A stretch of DNA of 35,569 nt from Mucilaginibacter sp. UBA5151 (GTDB lineage Bacteria > Bacteroidota > Bacteroidia > Sphingobacteriales > Sphingobacteriaceae), in the NCBI GenBank assembly GCA_002413785.1, contig DHXR01000045.1:49002-84570 (forward strand), read 5' to 3'. A program made the translations under genes and the position numbers. Below, piece after piece: positions 1 to 5,941 of this stretch. Positions within the stretch are counted from its first letter, which is position 1, and each line of letters opens with the position of its first letter. The notes beneath the pieces were generated by a model, which searched no databases, was not told where the DNA came from, and was given only the letters and a program-made list of their open reading frames with translations.

Positions 1-40
1 TATTTTAATGCGTCTGCCCTGCCGGTAACTTAAATAACAT

Positions 41-69
41 TTTGTATTTGAATTATTTATTTAGCTTTG
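41..69 (+). promoter_or_regulatory. Candidate Bacteroidota-type promoter for nrnA
   Basis: TAGCTTTG at 62-69 fits the Bacteroidota -7 consensus TAnnTTTG exactly. A TTTG at 41-44 lies 17 bases upstream, slightly closer than the usual spacing of about 19-21. Transcription would start near 75, leaving a short leader before the ATG at 89. The call rests on consensus match and position only. Confidence 0.45.
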
Positions 70-88
70 CAGCTGTTTTTTAAAATTG

Positions 89-1099
89 ATGTTAGATATA
101 GACCGGCTTACTGAACTTTTAGCGCTGCCCCAAAAAATAGTGATCACCACTCATCATAAACCTGATGGTGATGCTATGGGTTCGTCATTAGGTTTATATA
201 ATTATTTGATACAGCAGGGCCATTACGTGAAAGTTATTGCACCAACTGACTATCCGGGCTATTTAAGCTGGATGCCGGGCAATGATGAGGTTATTGTTTA
301 CACGGACCATTTAGCAGAGGCGGCCGCCTTAATAGAGGAGGCGAAAATTATTTTTTGTCTTGATTTTAACGCCCTTAGCCGCATTAATGAAATGGGCGGG
401 CTGGTTGGAAAAAGCAATGCGGTTAAAGTTTTGATAGACCATCACCTGGAGCCGGAAGATTTTTTTGACTATAGCTGCTGGGATACAAAGGCATGTGCCA
501 CGGCGCAGTTAGTGTATAAGTTTATCGTTAACGAACTTAACCATAAAGAATTAGTCAATAAAGATGTGGCTACCTGTTTATATGTTGGCATAATGACCGA
601 TTCCGCTTCATTTTGCCTGCCAAACACAACTGCGGAGGTGCACCGGATTACCGCCGACCTGATTGACGCCGGGGCTGTAAACTGGCAGATATACGACCAG
701 GTTTACAATAACTCGCCCGAAAACCGGTTGCGGTTTTTAGGCTTGTGTTTATCAGAGCGGCTTGAGGTTTTGTATGAATATAACACCGCCATTTTTGCAG
801 TTACCAAACAGGACCTGGAGAAATACGGGATACAGACCGGAGAAACAGAAGGCATTGTAAATTACGCGCTGTCAATAGCGGGGATAAAGATGGCTGCTTT
901 CATTATTGAACGCAGTGATAAAATAAAGCTTTCGTTAAGGTCAAAGGGCGACATACCGGTTAATGATATTTGTAAAAAGTATTTTAATGGGGGTGGCCAC
1001 CGGAACGCATCAGGCGGCACATCTGAGGGTAGCCTTCAACAAGTTGTAAATCAATTTAAATTAATATTACCTGAATATAAAAAACTATTAATACAATAA
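89..1099 (+). CDS. nrnA: DHH/DHHA1 phosphoesterase, NrnA-type (oligoribonuclease / pAp phosphatase)
   Basis: This cytoplasmic phosphoesterase belongs to the family that degrades nano-RNA and converts 3'-phosphoadenosine 5'-phosphate to AMP. The metal-binding motifs of the DHH superfamily are visible: HHKPDGDAMGSS at about residues 22-33, an LDFN segment at about 91-94 and the eponymous DHH at 117-119. The C-terminal DHHA1 substrate motif GGGHRNASGG lies near residue 302. The length of 336 residues is normal. I start it at ATG 89; an in-frame TTG at 86 would add one residue and is less likely. A matching -7 box lies 20 bases upstream. The stop is two bases before the ATG of the next gene, so the phosphoesterase and the first FKBP protein are probably co-transcribed. 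Family assignment is firm; the preferred substrate (nano-RNA or pAp) cannot be read from sequence. Confidence 0.93.
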   Translation: MLDIDRLTELLALPQKIVITTHHKPDGDAMGSSLGLYNYLIQQGHYVKVIAPTDYPGYLSWMPGNDEVIVYTDHLAEAAALIEEAKIIFCLDFNALSRINEMGGLVGKSNAVKVLIDHHLEPEDFFDYSCWDTKACATAQLVYKFIVNELNHKELVNKDVATCLYVGIMTDSASFCLPNTTAEVHRITADLIDAGAVNWQIYDQVYNNSPENRLRFLGLCLSERLEVLYEYNTAIFAVTKQDLEKYGIQTGETEGIVNYALSIAGIKMAAFIIERSDKIKLSLRSKGDIPVNDICKKYFNGGGHRNASGGTSEGSLQQVVNQFKLILPEYKKLLIQ

Positions 1100-1101
1100 A
1101 A

Positions 1102-2076
1102 ATGAAAAGAAAACTGATGTTTTTAGCGCTTGCGGCAATAGGATTGGCAAGTTGCAATGGTGGATTTAAAAAAGGTCCCGGAGGCTTGTTATACAATATT
1201 ATTGTTGATAAAGGGGGCCCTGGTATAAAGGAAGGCGACTTTATGTCAATCAATTTCATACAAAAAACCGATGCGGACTCTGTATTGGGAAGCTCTTATG
1301 AAAATGGCAGCCCTGTTCCTTTAATTTTGCGTAAACCACAAAGTAAAGGCGATATTTTTGCCGGCCTTGCCATGCTTAACGAAGGTGATAGCGCTGTGAT
1401 CAAAACAGATATTGATTCCCTCAATAAAGGCCAGAAACGCCCTCCGGGCACAAAAGGCAAGTACCTCATATTTGTTGTTAAAGTTGAAAAAGTTATCGCT
1501 AAAGGAAACCTTAGCCAGGAAGTGTTTATGGGGAGGTGCAATGCATATCAGCATACGCTTGCTGAAATTGCAAAAAAACAGGAGCCAATAAAGATCCAAA
1601 AATATATAGCAGATAACAACCTGAAGGTTACTAAAACCGATTCGGGGCTGTACTATACAATTGCGACTAACGGCGTTGGTATAAAACCGGTTACAGGTGA
1701 TACTGTAGTGGTAAACTACACGTTAAGATATACCAACGGAAAAGCGGTTGAAACCAGTGTTAAAGCCGACGCGATAAAATACAAATTACCGATTAACCCA
1801 ATGAACCCCTATAAGCCGATTCGTTTTGCACTTGGCACAAAAGGTATGATCCAAGGCTGGGACCAGGGATTGAGGCTATTGAACAAAGGCTCCAAAGCGC
1901 TCTTCATCATCCCGTCAAGCCTGGCTTATGGCGAACAGGGCAACCAGCAGGTACAGCCATTTACAACACTTGTTTTTGACATTGAACTGGTTGACATTGT
2001 TCATGCCGACCCAAATGCACCAAAACCGGTAGTGCCGCCAATGCCGGTACAGGCCCAACAGCCCGTTAGAAAGTAA
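1102..2076 (+). CDS. FKBP-type peptidyl-prolyl isomerase lipoprotein
   Basis: This is predicted to be a membrane-anchored envelope prolyl isomerase that assists protein folding. The N-terminus is a lipoprotein signal with lipobox LASC and the acylated Cys at residue 18. A canonical FKBP domain occupies roughly residues 175-300, with the recognisable IQGWDQGL and SLAYGEQG segments and a VFDIELVDI final strand. The region at about 25-130 also looks like an FKBP fold (GDFMSINFIQKTDADS, then AMLNEGDSAVIK) but lacks the aromatic active-site pattern, so it is probably a chaperone or dimerisation half. The tail is Pro-rich. The gene begins two bases after nrnA. It shares its architecture with the next gene, from which it is separated by a terminator hairpin, so the two are likely a tandem duplication. 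Confidence 0.9.
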   Translation: MKRKLMFLALAAIGLASCNGGFKKGPGGLLYNIIVDKGGPGIKEGDFMSINFIQKTDADSVLGSSYENGSPVPLILRKPQSKGDIFAGLAMLNEGDSAVIKTDIDSLNKGQKRPPGTKGKYLIFVVKVEKVIAKGNLSQEVFMGRCNAYQHTLAEIAKKQEPIKIQKYIADNNLKVTKTDSGLYYTIATNGVGIKPVTGDTVVVNYTLRYTNGKAVETSVKADAIKYKLPINPMNPYKPIRFALGTKGMIQGWDQGLRLLNKGSKALFIIPSSLAYGEQGNQQVQPFTTLVFDIELVDIVHADPNAPKPVVPPMPVQAQQPVRK

Positions 2077-2092
2077 TATTTATATAACATAG

Positions 2093-2123
2093 CCTTCCTG
2101 GTAAACACAGGAAGGTTTTTTTT
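2093..2123 (+). terminator. Intrinsic terminator after the FKBP lipoprotein
   Basis: CCTTCCTG (2093-2100) pairs with CAGGAAGG (2108-2115) across a 7-base loop and is followed by eight T. The T run ends only four bases before the ATG of the next gene, so the hairpin also forms the 5' leader of that gene. Its descending arm AGGAAGG resembles a Shine-Dalgarno sequence. Confidence 0.85.
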
Positions 2124-2127
2124 ATTT

Positions 2128-3108
2128 ATGATGAAGTATATGTTTTTCATTTTAGCGTTAACAATTGCCGTTAATGCTAATGCCCAGGCTGATTTGCAGC
2201 GTACCCCTAAAGGGGTCTTGTATCAGATATTTACCCATAATACCGGCGACAAAGTAAAGCTGAATGATGTGGTAACATTTCAATTTATTGAAAAAACAGA
2301 TAAGGATTCTGTTCTTTACAACAGTTATACCACCGGGCGCCCTGGAAAGGTACAAGTTACGGCATCGCAAAATGCAGGCGACCTGATGGAAATATTTCCC
2401 CTGCTTGCAGTACAGGATAGTGTCCTGGTAAAAGTGCCTGCTGATTCTATCTTTGTTAAGCATGAGGATCAGCGGCCGGCCTTTTTTCCAAAAGGGAGCA
2501 ACTGGATCTTTATATTGAAAATTGAAAAAGTGCAATCTTTAACTGAGGCTATAGCTGAAAGAAATGCGGCAATAGAAAAAATAAAGGCAGCCGAGGCTAC
2601 CGATGCCGAAAAATATATTGCAGATCATAAACTTACCCTTAAAACAACTGCTACGGGGTTAAAATATGTAATTACCCAGCCGTCGATAAAGCCAAAACCG
2701 CTGAAAGGCGATACTTTACTGGTGAATTACGCTGGCCGCAGCCTTGATGATAAAGTATTTGATTCGAGTATTGAAGCGGTGGCAAAAAGCGCCGGTTTGC
2801 AGCAACCCGGCCGTACCTACGAGCCTATACAGGTAATTGTTGGCGCAGGCAGCGTTATCCCCGGCTGGGACGAAGGGTTGCTTTTATTGAACGAAGGCGC
2901 AAAAGCCACATTTGTTATTCCATCGGCCTTAGCTTATGGCGCTCAGGGGCAAGGCAACGATATAAAACCTTACAGCACATTGGTGTTCGACGTTGAACTG
3001 GTAAAGGTGAAGCCGGTCAAACATCCTCTCGCTCCGAAACCTGCGGTGAAAAAAACTTTACATAAAAAGAAAACGCTTCAAAAAAAGAAACCTGTAAATA
3101 AAAGTTAA
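2128..3108 (+). CDS. Periplasmic FKBP-type peptidyl-prolyl isomerase (paralogue of the preceding gene)
   Basis: This is a second two-module FKBP protein. It has a cleavable signal peptide ending ANAQ at about residue 20 rather than a lipobox, so it should be soluble in the periplasm. The N-terminal half (GVLYQIFTHNTGDKVKLNDVV) is a degenerate FKBP-like module; the C-terminal half (about 175-300) is canonical, with IPGWDEGL, SALAYGAQG and a VFDVELVKV final strand. The tail is Lys-rich and repetitive (KKTLHKKKTLQKKK), possibly for nucleic-acid or surface contact. Two ATGs in tandem, 2128 and 2131, are both possible starts. The start lies almost inside the upstream terminator, so expression may depend on read-through or on an unseen promoter within the previous gene. 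Confidence 0.9.
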   Translation: MMKYMFFILALTIAVNANAQADLQRTPKGVLYQIFTHNTGDKVKLNDVVTFQFIEKTDKDSVLYNSYTTGRPGKVQVTASQNAGDLMEIFPLLAVQDSVLVKVPADSIFVKHEDQRPAFFPKGSNWIFILKIEKVQSLTEAIAERNAAIEKIKAAEATDAEKYIADHKLTLKTTATGLKYVITQPSIKPKPLKGDTLLVNYAGRSLDDKVFDSSIEAVAKSAGLQQPGRTYEPIQVIVGAGSVIPGWDEGLLLLNEGAKATFVIPSALAYGAQGQGNDIKPYSTLVFDVELVKVKPVKHPLAPKPAVKKTLHKKKTLQKKKPVNKS

Positions 3109-3110
3109 CT

Positions 3111-3147
3111 GAAAGCCCCCCGATTAATCGTGGGGCTTTCTTATTTT
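3111..3147 (+). terminator. Intrinsic terminator after second FKBP gene
   Basis: GAAAGCCCC (3111-3119) pairs with GGGGCTTTC (3132-3140), extended by the inner palindrome CGATTAATCG, and is followed by TTATTTTT. As with the previous terminator, it runs up to a few bases before the next start codon at 3154. Confidence 0.85.
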
Positions 3148-3153
3148 TGCAGG

Positions 3154-3921
3154 ATGTTACTTACGGATACACACACCCATTTATATTATGAAACAGATAA
3201 TGCCAAACGGGTTGAATTAATAAAACGCTGCAGTGACAACGGCATCAACCGCTTGTTTCTGCCAAATGTGGATGCATCTTCCATCCCGCTGGTTTTTTCG
3301 CTTGTAAAATCTTTCCCGGAGATCTGTTTCCCGATGCTTGGCTTGCACCCTTGTTCGGTGAAAGAGGGCTGGGAAAAGGAGTTGAATGTGATAAAGTCGG
3401 CTGCTGATCAGCAAAAGATAGTTGCAATAGGCGAAATTGGTATCGACCTGTATTGGGATAAAACCACTTTGCCTGAACAGATCCTGGCTTTCAAACAACA
3501 AATCGCCTGGGCAAAATCATTAAAACTACCCATAGTTATTCATTGCCGCGATGCATTTAACGAAGTTTTTGAAGTGCTGCAAAGCGAACAGGATGAAAAT
3601 TTAAGGGGCATATTCCATTGCTTTTCGGGGACCCTGGAACAGGCCGAAAAAGTCATCAGTTTAGGTTTTTACCTTGGAATCGGGGGCGTTGTTACCTATA
3701 AAAACGCGGGGCTCGACAAAGTTGTAGCACAAATTGCTTTAAATCATTTAGTTTTAGAAACAGATTCTCCGTACCTTACGCCGGTTCCGTACCGGGGCAA
3801 ACCAAATGAAAGTTCTTACTTGATTTATGTTGCCCAAAAGGTCGCCGAACTGCAACAAACAGACCTGGAAACTGTGGCCGGGATAACCACAGCAAATTCA
3901 AGGCTGATATTTGGTGTATGA
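3154..3921 (+). CDS. tatD: TatD-family metal-dependent DNase
   Basis: This TIM-barrel amidohydrolase-like nuclease (TatD/YcfH type) is proposed to act as a 3'-5' exonuclease in DNA repair or as a D-aminoacyl-tRNA-type hydrolase. Metal-ligand motifs are visible: DTHTHLYY at residues 4-11, GEIGIDLYW near 90, IHCRDAF near 128, HCFSGT near 155 and LETDSPYLTP near 203. The length of 255 residues is typical. I prefer ATG 3154 over an upstream in-frame GTG at 3130, because the latter lies inside the terminator hairpin and would add residues not found in the family. The gene is followed by a repeat-type intergenic region, so it probably ends this run of genes. Confidence 0.93.
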   Translation: MLLTDTHTHLYYETDNAKRVELIKRCSDNGINRLFLPNVDASSIPLVFSLVKSFPEICFPMLGLHPCSVKEGWEKELNVIKSAADQQKIVAIGEIGIDLYWDKTTLPEQILAFKQQIAWAKSLKLPIVIHCRDAFNEVFEVLQSEQDENLRGIFHCFSGTLEQAEKVISLGFYLGIGGVVTYKNAGLDKVVAQIALNHLVLETDSPYLTPVPYRGKPNESSYLIYVAQKVAELQQTDLETVAGITTANSRLIFGV

Positions 3922-3924
3922 GTG

Positions 3925-4123
3925 GGTTCATAGTTAATGGTTCATAGAAGCCGCATTTAAAGGTAGCTTCAATTCTTTTTCAGCGACAAACCATTAACTA
4001 TTAAATATTTTAGATAGATTAGTAACTACAATAATGTTCAAAGTTAATGATCAATAGTTCAGAGCAAAGCATTTTTTTTCTTTCCTGCCATGAACTATGA
4101 ACCGTCAACCATGAACTATTAAC
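3925..4123. repeat. Imperfect inverted repeat between tatD and ansA
   Basis: GGTTCATAGTTAATGGTTCA at 3925-3944 is repeated in inverted, imperfect form at 4089-4123 (ATGAACTATGAACC and ATGAACTATTAAC). The material between has further GTTAAT/ATTAAC pieces. The whole spacer can fold into one long hairpin. It looks like a decayed intergenic repeat of the kind scattered through this window. No gene is seen in this 219-base gap. Confidence 0.6.
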
Positions 4124-4140
4124 ACACAACCTGAATACCC

Positions 4141-5163
4141 ATGAGCCAGATTTTGATCATTTATACCGGAGGGACAATAGGTATGATGAGCGACCCCCAG
4201 ACCAAGGTGCTCAAACCGATCAATTTTGAGCAGATAATGGATAATGTGCCCGAGCTGGAGAAACTGAATTGCAAGATCAAGGTGCATTCATTTGATGAGA
4301 TCATTGATTCATCCAATATGAACCCCGCTATATGGAGCCAGCTTGCCGGGTTAATTGAAACCAATTACGATACGGTTGATGGTTTTGTAATATTACACGG
4401 TTCGGACACCATGGCTTTTACCGCCTCTGCATTAAGTTTTATGCTCGAAGATCTTGGTAAACCGGTAATCTTCACCGGTTCGCAATTGCCCATCAGCGCG
4501 GTACGTACCGATGCCAAGGAAAATTTAATGACTTCTATTGAAATTGCAAAGGCAAAAAAACACGACCGCGCCCGCGTACCCGAAGTTTGCATCTATTTCG
4601 ATTATAAATTATTCAGGGGCAACAGGTCGTTTAAATATAACTCATCCAAATTCGAAGCCTTCCGCTCACCGAATTACCCCATATTGGCCGAATCAGGCGT
4701 TCACCTGAAGTTCAGTTTGAACGACATCAGGCATCCGCAGGATGGCGAAGCATTAAAAGTGCATAAAAACCTGGTAAGCGACGTAGCGGTGCTGAAACTG
4801 TATCCCGGCATCAGCCCCAAAGTGGTTGAAACTATTTTAACGGCAGATGTGCGCGGCATCGTAATGGAAACCTTTGGCGCAGGCAATACTACCACCGATG
4901 AATGGTTTATCGACCTGCTGAAAAATGCCGTTAACAGCGGTAAAGTGATCCTTGATATATCGCAATGCAAGGTGGGCACCGTTGAATTGGGCCGTTACGA
5001 AACCAGCCGGCACTTAAAAGATATTGGCATAGCCAATGGCTATGATATGACCTACGAATCGGCAGTTACAAAAATGATGTTCTTATTAGGCCAGTTTGAC
5101 GACCCCAAATTGGTTAAAGAATACCTGGAAACGGATCTCCGGGGTGAGATAACGGTATCCTAA
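4141..5163 (+). CDS. ansA: Type I L-asparaginase
   Basis: This enzyme hydrolyses L-asparagine to aspartate and ammonia; type I enzymes are cytoplasmic and have no signal peptide, as here. The first catalytic loop YTGGTIGM carries the nucleophilic Thr at residue 12. The second motif, LHGSDTMAFTASALSFML, begins at about residue 85, with Ser88-Asp89 where many family members have Thr-Asp, a conservative change. GSQLPI and TDAKENL follow, with the Lys of the catalytic triad region further on. The length of 340 residues is typical of EcAI-like enzymes. The gene stands alone after a repeat-filled spacer. It is followed within 40 bases by a truncated acetyltransferase. Confidence is high. Confidence 0.93.
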   Translation: MSQILIIYTGGTIGMMSDPQTKVLKPINFEQIMDNVPELEKLNCKIKVHSFDEIIDSSNMNPAIWSQLAGLIETNYDTVDGFVILHGSDTMAFTASALSFMLEDLGKPVIFTGSQLPISAVRTDAKENLMTSIEIAKAKKHDRARVPEVCIYFDYKLFRGNRSFKYNSSKFEAFRSPNYPILAESGVHLKFSLNDIRHPQDGEALKVHKNLVSDVAVLKLYPGISPKVVETILTADVRGIVMETFGAGNTTTDEWFIDLLKNAVNSGKVILDISQCKVGTVELGRYETSRHLKDIGIANGYDMTYESAVTKMMFLLGQFDDPKLVKEYLETDLRGEITVS

Positions 5164-5198
5164 ATTGGATCAGCTTTATCTAAAAGTACGTTTTTGAG

Positions 5199-5534
5199 GT
5201 GAAAGCTGAAAGCAAAAAGGTGAAAAGCTACCCTTTCAAAGGTGATACGATAATTGGAAATGACGTTTGGATTGGTTACAAGGCTGTAATTATGCCTGGT
5301 ATCAAAATAGGCGATGGCGCCATCATAGCTACCAATGCAACAGTAACAAAAGATGTGCCCCCATACACCATAGTTGGCGGAAACCCGGCAATAGAAATTA
5401 AAAAACGGTTCAGCGATGAAAATATTGAAGACCTTTTAAAAATAAAATGGTGGGATTGGGAACTGGATAAAATCACTGAAAACGTTAAAAATTTGACGGA
5501 TATGAATGTGGATTTACTAAAAAGTTTATCCTGA
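5199..5534 (+). pseudogene. 5'-truncated CatB/Vat-type xenobiotic acetyltransferase
   Basis: From about 5235 the frame encodes the C-terminal half of a left-handed beta-helix (hexapeptide repeat) acetyltransferase of the CatB/Vat class: GDTIIGNDVWIGYKAVIMPG, then IGDGAIIATNATVTKDVPPY, IVGGNPA and a KIKWWDWELDKI tail. Intact members are about 205-220 residues and carry the catalytic His and acceptor-binding loop in the missing N-terminal half. Only about 100 residues remain. The preceding 12 codons (AESKKVKS) come from AAAGCTGAAAGC-type intergenic sequence and do not resemble the family. I therefore treat this as a gene remnant joined to repeat DNA. The frame has no internal stop, so the loss may be recent. 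Confidence 0.75.
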
Positions 5535-5550
5535 TATTGATTGGACATTT

Positions 5551-5582
5551 AGATTTGACAACTTTCTGAAAGTTGTCAAATC
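5551..5582. repeat. Near-perfect palindrome after the acetyltransferase remnant
   Basis: AGATTTGACAACTTTC (5551-5566) is followed, after a single T, by its exact reverse complement ending at 5582. A 16-bp stem with a one-base centre is too tight for a normal RNA hairpin loop but would extrude as a cruciform or open a few pairs. It looks like a dispersed palindromic repeat and could end transcription. Confidence 0.7.
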
Positions 5583-5608
5583 TTTATCGCCCAAAAATAA
5601 ATCTTTCG

Positions 5609-5637
5609 GACTTTACTGACTTTACCGACTTTCGGAC
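5609..5637. repeat. Short tandem repeat upstream of the riboswitch
   Basis: GACTTTACT, GACTTTACC and GACTTTCG follow each other with a 9-base step, then GACT. This microsatellite-like run sits just upstream of the candidate riboswitch promoter (TATCTTTA at 5646-5653, one mismatch from TAnnTTTG), so changes in copy number could affect promoter context. No coding role is seen. Confidence 0.45.
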
Positions 5638-5661
5638 TAAAAAACTATCTTTACAAAATAA

Positions 5662-5871
5662 TTCTCAAGGGGTGCCTTGCTTTGGTCGCAAAATAATCTG
5701 CAGGTTATTTTACCAAACTGAAAGACAGGCTGAGATCAAACCCGTTGTTGTGAATAAACCAAATGTAGAGACGCAATGCTTTGCGTCTTGAACATCCGGA
5801 AGGAGACACAAAGTGTTGTGTCTCTACTCACCACATACACCTGATCCGGGTAATGCCGGCGTAGGGAGAGG
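5662..5871 (+). promoter_or_regulatory. TPP (THI-box) riboswitch
   Basis: All conserved TPP-aptamer blocks are present in order. GGGGTGCC is at 5669-5676. A variable P3 arm follows, with TTTGGT/ACCAAA and AAAATAA/TTATTTT pairs. GGCTGAGATCAAACCC at 5728-5743 carries the pyrimidine-sensing CTGAGA and the ACCC that closes P2. ACCTGATCCGGGTAATGCCG begins at 5838 and GCGTAGGGA follows to 5867. CTC at 5664-5666 can pair with GAG at 5868-5870 as P1. The unusual point is the P2-to-P4 joint: normally a few bases, here about 95, because a 63-bp palindromic repeat sits in it. A weak promoter (TATCTTTA, 5646-5653) would start RNA just before P1. The element precedes a TonB-dependent receptor, a known target of TPP control in Bacteroidota. 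The aptamer call is firm; whether it still works with the insertion is unknown. Confidence 0.88.
5765..5827. repeat. 63-bp palindromic repeat inserted in the riboswitch junction
   Basis: GTAGAGAC at 5765-5772 and GTCTCTAC at 5820-5827 are exact inverted ends. Inside are two hairpins: GACGCAA/TTGCGTC and GAGACACAA/TTGTGTCTC. The arrangement is that of a REP-type doublet. It lies wholly within the joint between P2 and P4 of the TPP aptamer and would fold as its own double hairpin. Confidence 0.75.
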
Positions 5872-5877
5872 TAACAA

Positions 5878-5921
5878 GTTAAGTGTACTGTGTATTCACC
5901 CTGATGCACAGATGGTTTAAC
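5878..5921 (+). terminator. Possible riboswitch expression-platform hairpin
   Basis: GTTAA (5878-5882) pairs with TTAAC (5917-5921) and CTGTG (5888-5892) with CACAG (5907-5911), followed by the U-rich stretch TAATTTATTTTT. This could be a weak terminator controlled by the upstream TPP aptamer. The T tract is interrupted, so regulation of translation initiation at 5942 is an alternative. Confidence 0.35.
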
Positions 5922-5941
5922 TAATTTATTTTTAATCATTT

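Noticed and set aside
5573..5791. 72-codon plus-strand frame over the riboswitch
   Set aside because: It lies across the tandem repeat and the TPP aptamer; the apparent SDFTDFTDF repeat is only the 9-base DNA repeat.
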